Below, one piece after another: positions 51,045 to 58,992 of a stretch of DNA of 64,000 nucleotides (within the stretch, counting starts at the first letter, position 1; each line of letters starts with the position of its first letter). The notes beneath the pieces were generated by a model. That model was not told where the DNA came from and did not search any database. It worked only from the letters and a program-made list of their open reading frames with translations. Where the stretch lies: contig NZ_QLSU01000021.1 of assembly GCF_003268775.1 (NCBI RefSeq), forward strand, positions 92,584 to 156,583, in the 5' to 3' direction. The DNA comes from Paraburkholderia unamae (GTDB lineage: Bacteria > Pseudomonadota > Gammaproteobacteria > Burkholderiales > Burkholderiaceae). A program made the position numbers and the translations under genes.

Positions 51045-51620
51045 TCAAGCGTGCCTGGTTTGCTTCAGGAAGTTCTCGAACAGCGCGTGGCCGTGCTCCG
51101 AGAGAATCGATTCCGGATGGAACTGCACGCCTTCCACCGCCAGTTCGCGGTGACGCACGCCCATGATCTCGCCGTCGTCGGTCCAGGCCGATACTTCGAG
51201 GCAGTCGGGCAGCGACTCGCGTTCGATCGCCAGCGAGTGATAGCGCGTGACGTTGAAGTGCTTCGGCAGGTCGGCGAACACGCCTTTGCAATCGGTTTCG
51301 ATCTGGCTCACCTTGCCGTGCATGATGGTTTTGGCGCGCACGACGCGCCCGCCGAACGCTTCGCCAATCGCCTGATGCCCGAGGCACACGCCGAGAATCG
51401 GCGTCTTGCCCGCGAATTCGCGCAGCACGTCGAGCGTGATGCCCGCGTGCTGCGGATTGCTCGGTCCCGGCGAGAGGCAGATGCGCTCGGGGTTGAGCTT
51501 CGCGATGTCGTCGATCGTGATTTCGTCGTTGCGATACGTGTGGACGTCTTCGCCGAGCTCGCCGAAGTACTGGACGATGTTGTAGGTAAACGAATCGTAG
51601 TTGTCGATCATGAGCAACAT
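51045..51620 (-). CDS. trpG: Anthranilate synthase component II (glutamine amidotransferase)
   Basis: TrpG supplies ammonia from glutamine to TrpE. The 191-residue class I amidotransferase has Cys79 in LGVCLGHQAIGE and the His/Glu pair in GVQFHPESIL near 170. The ATG 51620 start (MLLMIDNYDSFTYNIVQYF) matches the family. It lies 14 bp after trpE. In some bacteria a close homologue serves folate synthesis; the trp context here makes TrpG the natural call. Confidence 0.96.
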   Translation of the reverse strand: MLLMIDNYDSFTYNIVQYFGELGEDVHTYRNDEITIDDIAKLNPERICLSPGPSNPQHAGITLDVLREFAGKTPILGVCLGHQAIGEAFGGRVVRAKTIMHGKVSQIETDCKGVFADLPKHFNVTRYHSLAIERESLPDCLEVSAWTDDGEIMGVRHRELAVEGVQFHPESILSEHGHALFENFLKQTRHA

Positions 51621-51634
51621 GGTCTTTTCTCCGC

Positions 51635-53128
51635 TCAGAAGTCGCTGTCGAGGCCGTCCTGCACCTGCTCGGCCGCGCGCAGCACGGCGCGCGCCTTGTT
51701 CTCGGTTTCTTGCCATTCGGACTCGGGCACCGAATCCGCAACCACGCCCGCGGCGGCCTGCACATACAGATTGCCGTTGTGGATGAGGCCGGTGCGGATC
51801 GCAATCGCGAGATCCATCTCGCCGTTGAACGAGAGATAGCCGACTGCGCCGCCGTACAGGCCGCGCTTCACCGGCTCCAGTTCGTCGATCAGTTCCATCG
51901 CGCGAACCTTCGGCGCGCCCGAAAGCGTGCCGGCCGGGAACGTGGCGCGCAGCACGTCGAAGTTGCTCATGCCGGGCTTGAGCTTGCCTTCCACCGAACT
52001 CACGATGTGCTGCACGTGCGAGTACTTTTCGATGATCATCTGGTCGGTCACGGCCACCGAACCGATTTCGGCGATGCGGCCCACGTCATTGCGCGCGAGG
52101 TCGATCAGCATGACGTGCTCGGCGATTTCCTTCGGGTCGTTGAGCAGCTCGGTCGCGAGTTCGGCGTCGCGCTCGGGCGTGTTGCCGCGCGGACGCGTGC
52201 CTGCGAGCGGACGAATCGTCACGATGCGGTCCTCGCCGCGCTTTTCCTGGCGTACGAGAATTTCCGGCGACGCGCCCACCACGTGGAATTCGCCGAAGTT
52301 GTAGTAGTACATGTACGGCGACGGGTTCAGCGAACGCAGCGCACGGTAGAGCGAAAGCGGGTTGTCGCGATACGGCTTCGAGAGGCGTTGGCCCACTTGC
52401 ACCTGCATCAACTCGCCCGCTGCGATGTATTCCTTCGCCTTGCGCACGGCGGCGAGGTAATCGTCCTTCTTGAATTCGCGGAACGTTTCGGTGCGCACGC
52501 TCGCGCTCGTCACCGGCGGTTGAACCGTGGTGCGCAGGCGCTGCTTGAGTTCGCGCAGGCGGTGCTTGGCCTTGGTGTACGCCTCGGGCGTTTGCGGATC
52601 GGCGTAGACGATCAGGTAGAGCTTGCCCGCGAGATTGTCGATGACCGCGACTTCTTCGGTCAGCAGCAACTGGATGTCGGGCAGACCGAGATCGTCGGTG
52701 GGGCAGGTGTCGGCGAGCTTTTTCTCGATGTAGCGCACCGCGTCGTAGCCGAAGTAGCCGGCGAGGCCGCCGCAGAAGCGCGGCAGGCCCGGACGCTGCG
52801 CGACCTTGAAGCGCGCCTGGTACTTCGCGATGAATTCGAGCGGATCTTCGTTGTGCGTCTCGATCACCTGGCCGTCGCGCACGACTTCCGAAACGCCGTT
52901 ACGCGTGCGGATCAGCGAGCGCGCTGGCAGGCCGATGAACGAGTAGCGCCCGAAGCGCTCGCCGCCCACCACGGACTCCAGCAGGAAAGAGTTGGCGCCG
53001 CCGCGCTCGGGTTGCGCGAGCTTGAGATACAGCGAGAGCGGCGTTTCGAGATCGGCGAGCGCTTCGGCGATCAGTGGGATGCGGTTGTAGCCCTCGTTGG
53101 CGAGGGACTGAAATTCGAGTTCGGTCAT
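51635..53128 (-). CDS. trpE: Anthranilate synthase component I
   Basis: TrpE makes anthranilate from chorismate, the committed tryptophan step, and is feedback-inhibited by tryptophan. The 497-residue protein has the LLES motif (NSFLLESVVGGERFGRYSF near residue 50) that forms the tryptophan pocket, and the catalytic C domain with IRPLAGTRPRGNTPERDAEL, LIDLARNDVGRIAEIGSV and SSVEGKLKPGMSNFDVLRA. AGGATCGG precedes ATG 53128. The start lies about 330 nt downstream of the trp attenuator. Confidence 0.96.
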   Translation of the reverse strand: MTELEFQSLANEGYNRIPLIAEALADLETPLSLYLKLAQPERGGANSFLLESVVGGERFGRYSFIGLPARSLIRTRNGVSEVVRDGQVIETHNEDPLEFIAKYQARFKVAQRPGLPRFCGGLAGYFGYDAVRYIEKKLADTCPTDDLGLPDIQLLLTEEVAVIDNLAGKLYLIVYADPQTPEAYTKAKHRLRELKQRLRTTVQPPVTSASVRTETFREFKKDDYLAAVRKAKEYIAAGELMQVQVGQRLSKPYRDNPLSLYRALRSLNPSPYMYYYNFGEFHVVGASPEILVRQEKRGEDRIVTIRPLAGTRPRGNTPERDAELATELLNDPKEIAEHVMLIDLARNDVGRIAEIGSVAVTDQMIIEKYSHVQHIVSSVEGKLKPGMSNFDVLRATFPAGTLSGAPKVRAMELIDELEPVKRGLYGGAVGYLSFNGEMDLAIAIRTGLIHNGNLYVQAAAGVVADSVPESEWQETENKARAVLRAAEQVQDGLDSDF

Positions 53129-53458
53129 GTTCCGATCCTGTTCGTGCTGCCGGTCGCGGCGGGTGCGGGCCCAGTGCGGCTCAAAACGGGGCGCGCGGCG
53201 TGCGCGAGGCGTTTGTTTTTGAGTGCTTGATGGCCGCTGGCGCTCGCTCGTGCGGTCCGTGCTTGCGCTGCTGAAGGCGCGCTTGCCGGGCCGGCGTGCA
53301 GTACATCGACGGAAGACGAGGCGTAGCCGCTCGCGCCTTGCGCACCTCGCCGCGAACGGCGAAACAACACGCAAGGACAACGAAAGCCAATGGCCAGATC
53401 AGCCGACGGTTTACTGCAACAGTTTAGAGTCGAGACACGCGCGAGTGCGCAGCGAAGT

Positions 53459-53508
53459 AAAAAACGGTGCTGAAGACAAGCTTCAGCGAACCTCAGGCGA
53501 GGTTAGCG
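53459..53508 (-). promoter_or_regulatory. trp attenuator: antiterminator and terminator hairpins
   Basis: On the minus strand, hairpin A pairs AACCTC with GAGGTT (53504-53499 with 53494-53489, loop GCCT), extended by GCG/CGC with a 2-nt bulge, and overlaps the leader stop codon (53505-53503). Hairpin B pairs GCTGAAG with CTTCAGC (53487-53481 with 53475-53469, loop CTTGT), extended by GGT/ACC around a 2-nt bulge, and is followed by G and six U. The two share the GGTTCGC bases, so only one can form at a time. A ribosome at the stop would mask A and favour terminator B. Confidence 0.78.
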
Positions 53509-53577
53509 CGACCAGCGACGCCAGGGCCAGGCTCCCCGGTCGATCGTGCTCAGACTCCGTTTTTTATTCAGAAACAT
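53503..53577 (-). CDS. trpL: trp leader peptide with three tryptophan codons
   Basis: The 24-residue ORF starts at ATG 53577, immediately after gph, and its last ten residues are GAWPWRRWSR before UAA. Three Trp codons (53529-53527, 53523-53521, 53514-53512) in eleven final codons are far above chance. It is followed at once by two mutually exclusive hairpins. The role expected from enteric trpL is to sense charged tRNA-Trp: stalling at the Trp codons should favour the antiterminator. It has no clear ribosome-binding site; translation might be coupled to gph, whose stop lies 27 nt upstream. Confidence 0.8.
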   Translation of the reverse strand: MFLNKKRSLSTIDRGAWPWRRWSR

Positions 53578-53604
53578 GAGGATAGTTGACGTTCAGTTGA
53601 GAAC

Positions 53605-54312
53605 TTAAGTCAGATCATTGTGTGCTGCGACCGCCTTGGCGGCGTCGAGCAGCGAGGCAACTATACCATCCGATTCAATTTTTTGTACAGGTTGGCCGTG
53701 GTTGTAGCCGTAGGGCACCGTGAGCGTGGCCATGCCGGCCGCGCGGCCCGCAATCGCGTCGTTCTCCGAATCGCCGATCGCCACAGCCGCTGCGCGTTTC
53801 ACGCCCAGGCGCTCGCAGGCGGTGAGCATCGGCAGCGGGTCGGGCTTCTTCTTCGCGAGGCTGTCGCCGCCAATCACCACCTCGAAGTAGTGCGCCAGGC
53901 CGTATTGCTGCAAAAGCTCGACGGCGAAGCGGTGCGGCTTGTTGGTCACGCACGCGAGCTTGATGCCCTGGCCGCGCAGCGCGGCCAGGCCCGCTTCGAC
54001 GTCCGGGTACAGATGCGTGTGGCGCCCGTTGATCTTCGCGTACTCGTCCTGGTAGAGCGCGAGCGCTTCGTCGAAGCGCTCCTGGGCGTCGTCGGCGGGA
54101 AAGCGCGGCGCGAGCACGCTGCGGATCAGGTGCTCCGAGCCCTTGCCCACGTAGCCCATCACTTCCTCGCGCGTGGTTTCTTCGGCGTCGAGCTGCGCGA
54201 GCATGCCGTTCAGGCCGGCGGCGAAGTCGTCGGCGGTGTCGACCATCGTGCCGTCCAGGTCGATCAGCGCCGCTTCGATGCGCGGCGCGCTGAATTTGAC
54301 GGGAGCGTTCAT
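53605..54312 (-). CDS. gph: Phosphoglycolate phosphatase
   Basis: Gph removes phosphate from 2-phosphoglycolate. The 235-residue HAD protein has the nucleophile motif LIDLDGTMVDT (Asp18, Asp20), the cap helices near residues 30-95, motif II CVTNKPH, motif III KKKPDPLPML and motif IV AIGDSENDAIAG. Its ATG overlaps the rpe stop codon (ATGA) by 4 bp. The gene is followed by the trp leader, so rpe and gph may be transcribed into the trp operon. Confidence 0.92.
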   Translation of the reverse strand: MNAPVKFSAPRIEAALIDLDGTMVDTADDFAAGLNGMLAQLDAEETTREEVMGYVGKGSEHLIRSVLAPRFPADDAQERFDEALALYQDEYAKINGRHTHLYPDVEAGLAALRGQGIKLACVTNKPHRFAVELLQQYGLAHYFEVVIGGDSLAKKKPDPLPMLTACERLGVKRAAAVAIGDSENDAIAGRAAGMATLTVPYGYNHGQPVQKIESDGIVASLLDAAKAVAAHNDLT

Positions 54313-55007
54313 TTCGCGGTTGCGGCGCTGGCAACGCTTGCGAGCTGCGCGCGCATCTGGTCGATCACAGCCTTGTAGTCCGGCTTGCCGAAGATCGCCG
54401 AGCCCGCCACGAACGTGTCCGCGCCGGCCGCCGCAATTTCGGCGATGTTGTCGACCTTCACGCCGCCGTCCACTTCCAGATGGATCTCGCGGCCCGTGCG
54501 CGCCGTGTAGGCGTCGATCTTCGCGCGCGCCTCGCGCAGCTTGTTGAGCGCCTCGGGAATGAACGACTGGCCGCCGAAGCCCGGATTCACCGACATGATG
54601 AGGATCAGGTCGAGCTTGTCCATCACATGGTCGAGGTAGTTCAGCGGCGTGGCCGGGTTGAACACGAGACCGGCCTTGCAGCCGTGGTCGCGGATCAGCG
54701 AGAGCGTGCGGTCGATGTGGTCCGAGCCTTCCGGGTGGAAGCTGATGAGGTTCGCGCCGGCCTTGGCGAAGTCGGGCACGATGCGGTCGACCGGGCGCAC
54801 CATCAGATGCACGTCGATGGGCACATTCACGTGCGGGCGGATCGCCTCGCACACCAGCGGCCCGATCGTGAGGTTCGGCACGTAATGGTTGTCCATCACG
54901 TCGAAGTGGATCCAGTCGGCGCCGGCTGCGACGACGTTACGGACTTCCTCGCCAAGACGCGAGAAGTCGGCGGAGAGGATGCTGGGGGCGATGCGGAATT
55001 GCGTCAT
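54309..55007 (-). CDS. rpe: Ribulose-phosphate 3-epimerase
   Basis: Rpe interconverts ribulose-5-phosphate and xylulose-5-phosphate. The 232-residue barrel has IAPSILSADFSRLGEEVR near residue 5, HFDVMDNHYVPNLTIGPLV near 35, HLMVRPVDR near 68, MSVNPGFGGQSFIPEAL near 142 and the C-terminal VDGGVKVDNIAE, all typical. ATG 55007 (MTQFRIAPS) is chosen; an open frame extends upstream but is not family-like. TAAAAT on the minus strand at 55045-55040 could be its -10. It is divergent from apaG. Confidence 0.95.
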   Translation of the reverse strand: MTQFRIAPSILSADFSRLGEEVRNVVAAGADWIHFDVMDNHYVPNLTIGPLVCEAIRPHVNVPIDVHLMVRPVDRIVPDFAKAGANLISFHPEGSDHIDRTLSLIRDHGCKAGLVFNPATPLNYLDHVMDKLDLILIMSVNPGFGGQSFIPEALNKLREARAKIDAYTARTGREIHLEVDGGVKVDNIAEIAAAGADTFVAGSAIFGKPDYKAVIDQMRAQLASVASAATAK

Positions 55008-55248
55008 GGCGGCAATCGGAAAACTGTCGGAAAAACCGTATTTTACCGTCAGTGGGGCGGGCCGCCGCGGCCGCTGTCCGGCCACGGCCAGGAGCGTTGT
55101 CGCGGGCCGCGCCGGGTTGCGGGTGCCGGTTGCATCAAGCAGAATGCGAAACCATGTGCCGCGCATCGCGGCGCGCCTGCCGACGCTCTTGCGCGCGGGC
55201 GTTTCAGTAATCAGACTCAGCAGCCGCACCCGGGCGATTGGAACAAGG

Positions 55249-55623
55249 ATGAGCCAGTACGAATTCAGCGTGACGTCGCAGGTGCGCTACCTGCCCGAAG
55301 AATCGGACCCGGAGCGCCGGCAGTATGCCTTCGCGTACACGTTGACCATTCGCAACACCGGTCAGGTGAGCGCACAGCTCATTGCGCGCCACTGGGTCAT
55401 CACCGACAGCGAAAATCACGTGCAGGAAGTGAAGGGGCTCGGCGTGGTCGGCCATCAGCCGCTTCTGAAGCCGGGCGAGCAGTTCGAGTACACGAGCTGG
55501 GCCGTGATCGCGACGCCCGTGGGCACCATGCGCGGCGAGTACTTCTGTGTGGCCGAGGACGCCGAGCGCTTCGAGGCGCCCGTGCCCGAGTTCGTGCTGC
55601 GCATGCCTCGCACGTTGCACTGA
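55249..55623 (+). CDS. apaG: ApaG/DUF525 domain protein
   Basis: ApaG is a small beta-sandwich protein; Mg/Co-related roles have been suggested but its biochemical function is unsettled. The 124-residue protein fits the family: YAFAYTLTIRNTGQVSAQLIARHWVITDSE near residue 28, GLGVVGHQPLLKPGEQFEYTSW near 63 and MRGEYFCVAEDAERFEAPVPEF near 94. AAGG precedes ATG 55249. It is divergent from rpe and not linked here to ksgA or apaH, its neighbours in E. coli. Confidence 0.92.
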   Translation: MSQYEFSVTSQVRYLPEESDPERRQYAFAYTLTIRNTGQVSAQLIARHWVITDSENHVQEVKGLGVVGHQPLLKPGEQFEYTSWAVIATPVGTMRGEYFCVAEDAERFEAPVPEFVLRMPRTLH

Positions 55624-55661
55624 CGCGCCGCGATTGAACCGCGGCGCGAATTTGGGGTCTG

Positions 55662-55805
55662 CTAGTCCTGACGCCGATCGTCGTGCGGGGCGCGCTTTTT
55701 CCTGCCCGACGCGGTCCACACAACGATGAAAATCAGCAGGAACAGCGCAAGGAGCGCTTCCAGACCAAACATGAGCATCGGGTATTCGTCGAGCAGTTCT
55801 GACAT
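55662..55805 (-). CDS. Small single-span membrane protein
   Basis: A 47-residue ORF with one strong membrane segment (LMFGLEALLALFLLIFIVVW, residues 11-30) and a basic C-terminal tail (GRKKRAPHDDRRQD) predicting the cytosolic side. I do not recognise the family. ATG 55805 was picked because the peptide MSELLDEYPM precedes the helix; ATG 55817 would add four residues. It lies between apaG and mltA on the opposite strand, just upstream of mltA. Confidence 0.5.
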   Translation of the reverse strand: MSELLDEYPMLMFGLEALLALFLLIFIVVWTASGRKKRAPHDDRRQD

Positions 55806-55875
55806 GGCGGCATCCATCGAGAGCCAATATTGTAGGCGTGATTGTGGCGTCGATTCCGGCCTCGGTTCTCCAGTA

Positions 55876-57051
55876 ATGCCGGGATTCACAGCGGCGCGAT
55901 ATCGTGCGGGCTCGACGCTGCGCAGCGCGGGCGCCCGATTGGCTGCCCGCCTGGGCGGCTGGCTTGGCGCCGTTTCGCTGGCGGCCCTGCTCGCCGCGTG
56001 CGGCGGCCCGAGCTACGTGCGCAACGCGCCGCCCAAGGGCGCGCCCGCGCTGCCCTCGCAACTCGCGGCCCAGCGTCTCACGCCGGTCGCTTGGCAACAG
56101 GTGCCGGGCTGGCAGGACGACTCGCTGATCGGCGCGACCGCGGCGCTGCGTGCCAATTGCACGCGCCTTGCACGCGATCCGCGCTGGCAGCGCGCGTGCT
56201 CCGCCGCGTCGCATCTCGACGATCTCGATGCCTCCAGTGCGCGCGTGTTCTTCGAAACGTATTTCACGCCGTATCAATTCGCCAACACCGACGGCACGCT
56301 CGACGGTCTCGTGACCGGCTACTACGAGCCGCTGCTGCACGGCTCACGCACGCGTCACGGCATCTATCAGACGGCGCTCTATCGCTGGCCTTCCGGCTAT
56401 CGCGCGGGCGCCGCGTTGCCGCCGCGCGCGCAACTCGAACGCGCGGGCATCCTCAACGGCAACGAACTCGTGTGGGTCGACGATCCGATCGAGGCGTTCT
56501 TCCTTCAGGTGCAGGGCTCGGGGCGCGTCGTGATGGAAGACGGCAGCGTGATGCGCGTGGGCTTCGGCGGCACCAACAACCAGCCGTACAAGTCGATCGG
56601 GCGCTGGCTGCTCGATCGCGGCGAGCTCACGCCGGCGCAGGCGACCATGCAGGGCATCAAGGCCTGGGCGCGCGCGAACCCGACGCGCGTGGATGCGCTC
56701 CTCGACACCAATCCGCGCTTCGTGTTCTTCCGCGACATGCAGTCGAACGAGGGCGATGCGCAAGGTGGCGCGGATGGCCCGATCGGCGCGCTCGGCGTGC
56801 CGCTCACGCCGGAGCGCTCGATTGCCGTCGATCCGTCGTCGATTCCGCTCGGCACGCCGGTGTTTCTCCAGACCACGCGTCCGCTCACGAACACGCCGCT
56901 CAACCGGCTCGTGTTCGCGCAGGATACGGGCACGGCGATCAAGGGCGGCGTGCGCGCCGACTACTTCTGGGGCTTGGGCGACGATGCTGGCGATCTGGCC
57001 GGGAAGATGAAACAGGGCGGCCGGATGTGGCTGCTGTTTCCGAACTCGTGA
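55876..57051 (+). CDS. mltA: Membrane-bound lytic murein transglycosylase A
   Basis: MltA cleaves peptidoglycan glycan chains with formation of anhydromuropeptides. The 391-residue precursor has a long lipoprotein signal ending in the lipobox LAAC (residues 36-39), so it should be anchored in the outer membrane. The MltA/3D domain is recognisable from GLVTGYYEPLLHGSRTR near 141 and FFLQVQGSGRVVMEDGS near 210 to the 3D motif FAQDTGTAIKGGVRADYFWG near 353, which holds the catalytic Asp residues. Start ATG 55876 gives a normal signal; no strong ribosome site is visible. A bidirectional terminator follows. Confidence 0.92.
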   Translation: MPGFTAARYRAGSTLRSAGARLAARLGGWLGAVSLAALLAACGGPSYVRNAPPKGAPALPSQLAAQRLTPVAWQQVPGWQDDSLIGATAALRANCTRLARDPRWQRACSAASHLDDLDASSARVFFETYFTPYQFANTDGTLDGLVTGYYEPLLHGSRTRHGIYQTALYRWPSGYRAGAALPPRAQLERAGILNGNELVWVDDPIEAFFLQVQGSGRVVMEDGSVMRVGFGGTNNQPYKSIGRWLLDRGELTPAQATMQGIKAWARANPTRVDALLDTNPRFVFFRDMQSNEGDAQGGADGPIGALGVPLTPERSIAVDPSSIPLGTPVFLQTTRPLTNTPLNRLVFAQDTGTAIKGGVRADYFWGLGDDAGDLAGKMKQGGRMWLLFPNS

Positions 57052-57083
57052 TCGCAGCGGCGCCCGCGTGGCGCCCCTGTAGC

Positions 57084-57112
57084 GAAAAAGCCGGCATCTG
57101 CCGGCTTTTTCG
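57084..57112. terminator. Bidirectional terminator between mltA and paaK
   Basis: AAAAAGCCGGCA (57085-57096) and TGCCGGCTTTTT (57099-57110) form a perfect 12-bp stem around a 2-base turn between convergent genes. Confidence 0.88.
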
Positions 57113-57155
57113 TTTCCTGCTGCGCGTTCTTGTTCTTATGCTGCTCGCGCGGCGC

Positions 57156-58454
57156 TTACTTCGGCCGCTTGTCGATCACGCGCTTGGCCTTGCCCACCGA
57201 ACGTTCGATGCCGTTCACGTCCAGCACGTTCACCTTGCACGTCACGCCGATGAGCGACTTGATGTCGTAAGCGAGAGCCTTGCTTGCCGCGTCGATCGCG
57301 CCGTAGTCGGGTGCGGTTTCCGGGCAAGGCTCGCAGTTGAGCGTCATCACGTCCATCGGACCTTCCTTCGTCAGGATGATCTGATAGTGCGGCGCAAGCG
57401 CCGGCTGCTTGAGCAGCAGTTCCTCGATCTGCGTGGGGAACACGTTCACGCCACGGATGATCAGCATGTCGTCCGAGCGGCCCGTGATCTTTTCCATGCG
57501 GCGCATGGTGCGCGCCGTACCCGGCAGCAAACGCGTGAGGTCGCGCGTGCGGTAACGGATGATGGGCAGCGCTTCCTTTGTGAGCGAAGTGAAGACGAGT
57601 TCGCCGAATTCGCCGTCGGGCAGGACTTCGCCGGTCTCCGGGTCGATGATCTCGGGATAGAAGTGGTCTTCCCAGATGGTCGGGCCGTCCTTCGTTTCCG
57701 CGCATTCCGACGCGACGCCCGGACCCATCACTTCCGAAAGGCCGTAGATGTCGACCGCCGTGATGCCCATGCGCTGCTCGATGGCCGCGCGCATGTCGTT
57801 GGTCCAGGGCTCCGCGCCGAAAATGCCGATGCGCAGCGAGCTGCTGGCGGGGTCGATGCCCTGGCGCTCCATTTCGTCGGCGATCGCGAGCATGTAGCTC
57901 GGCGTGACCATGATGATGTCGGGACGGAAGTCCTGGATCAGCTGGACCTGCTTCTCGGTCTGGCCGCCGCCGAACGGAATGACCGTGAGACCCGCGCGCT
58001 CCGCGCCGTAATGGGCACCGAGACCGCCCGTGAAGAGGCCGTAGCCATAGCTGATATGCACCTTGTCGCCGCGCTTTGCGCCGGCCGCGCGCACCGAGCG
58101 CGCCACGAGGTTGGCCCACGTGTCGATGTCGCGCGCGGTGTAGGCCACCACGGTCGGCTTGCCGGTCGTGCCCGACGATGCGTGGATGCGCGAAATCTGC
58201 TCCTGCGGCACGGCGAACATGCCGAAGGGGTAGTTGTCGCGCAGGTCCTTCTTCGTGGTGAACGGGAAGCGCGCGAGGTCGGCGAGCGACTGCACCTGGG
58301 ACGGATGCACGCCCGCTTCGTCGAATTTGCGTCGATAGACCGGCGAATTCTCGTACGCATGGTTCAGCGACCATTTCAGGCGCTCGAGCTGAAGCGCGGC
58401 AAGCTCGTCGCGGCTCGCTTTCTCGATGGGCTCGAGCGGCAGCGTGGTAGTCAT
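57156..58454 (-). CDS. paaK: Phenylacetate-CoA ligase
   Basis: PaaK activates phenylacetate with ATP and CoA, the entry step of the aerobic phenylacetyl-CoA pathway. The 432-residue adenylating enzyme has the phosphate loop SSGTTGKP (93-100), the adenine site YGLSEVMGPGVASEC near 238, and the C-terminal hinge LIIRGVNVFPTQIEE near 332. The catalytic Lys may lie in GIERSVGKAKRV near the end. AGGAG is present upstream of ATG 58454. It starts 66 bp after paaI on the same strand. Confidence 0.95.
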   Translation of the reverse strand: MTTTLPLEPIEKASRDELAALQLERLKWSLNHAYENSPVYRRKFDEAGVHPSQVQSLADLARFPFTTKKDLRDNYPFGMFAVPQEQISRIHASSGTTGKPTVVAYTARDIDTWANLVARSVRAAGAKRGDKVHISYGYGLFTGGLGAHYGAERAGLTVIPFGGGQTEKQVQLIQDFRPDIIMVTPSYMLAIADEMERQGIDPASSSLRIGIFGAEPWTNDMRAAIEQRMGITAVDIYGLSEVMGPGVASECAETKDGPTIWEDHFYPEIIDPETGEVLPDGEFGELVFTSLTKEALPIIRYRTRDLTRLLPGTARTMRRMEKITGRSDDMLIIRGVNVFPTQIEELLLKQPALAPHYQIILTKEGPMDVMTLNCEPCPETAPDYGAIDAASKALAYDIKSLIGVTCKVNVLDVNGIERSVGKAKRVIDKRPK

Positions 58455-58520
58455 GGGTGTCTCCTGGACCTTAAGAACTTTACTCGTGACGCGTGGGGAA
58501 TCGAGAAGGGGAAACCCGGT

Positions 58521-58991
58521 TCACATTGCGACTGGAATGACATTGCCGCGAATCTGCGCGGACTTGCCTCGGAAAAGCGCGACCGTTTCGCCTGCCCGGT
58601 TCGTCACGCGGATGTCGTAGACCCCGTTGCGTCCCGATAGCACCTGTTCGACGGCTTCGGCGGTCAACACTTCGTCGCGCAGGACCGGACGCAGGAACTC
58701 GATCGAGCAGCCGGCCGCCACCGTGTTGACGTTGTATGAATTACAAGCGAAGGCGAACGCCGAATCCGCGAGCGAGAAGATCATCCCGCCGTGACAGGTC
58801 TGATGGCCGTTGAGGAACTCGGGCCGCACGGCCATGGAGAGGCGCGCGTAACCAGCGCGTACTTCGAGCAGCTCCATGCCGAGCGCGCGCGTGCAGCCGT
58901 CGGCTTCGTACATCGCTTGCGCGGCCGCGCGAGCGAGTTCGTCGGGCGACATGCCTTGCTCCTCTGACAGTTGCGAAACTTGCGTGGACAT
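58521..58991 (-). CDS. paaI: Phenylacetic acid degradation thioesterase PaaI
   Basis: PaaI is a hotdog-fold thioesterase that hydrolyses dead-end phenylacetyl-type CoA esters and protects the CoA pool. The 156-residue protein has the family sequence NGHQTCHGGMIFSLADSAFA near residue 62 with the catalytic Asp in LADSAF, and a short N-terminal tail (STQVSQLSEEQ). It starts at ATG 58991, 1 bp after the paaG stop, so the two are tightly co-translated. Confidence 0.93.
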   Translation of the reverse strand: MSTQVSQLSEEQGMSPDELARAAAQAMYEADGCTRALGMELLEVRAGYARLSMAVRPEFLNGHQTCHGGMIFSLADSAFAFACNSYNVNTVAAGCSIEFLRPVLRDEVLTAEAVEQVLSGRNGVYDIRVTNRAGETVALFRGKSAQIRGNVIPVAM

Positions 58992-58992
58992 C

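Larger units (their letters stand above)
53129..53604 (-). other. Long trpE leader region with trp attenuator
   Basis: This 476-bp region separates gph from trpE. On the minus strand it contains a leader-peptide ORF (53577-53503), a stem overlapping its stop codon and an intrinsic terminator (53492-53459). From the terminator to the trpE ATG there are about 330 nt with no ORF I would defend; this is a long untranslated stretch of unknown purpose. I see no convincing promoter upstream of the leader ATG, so transcription may enter from gph. Confidence 0.8.
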
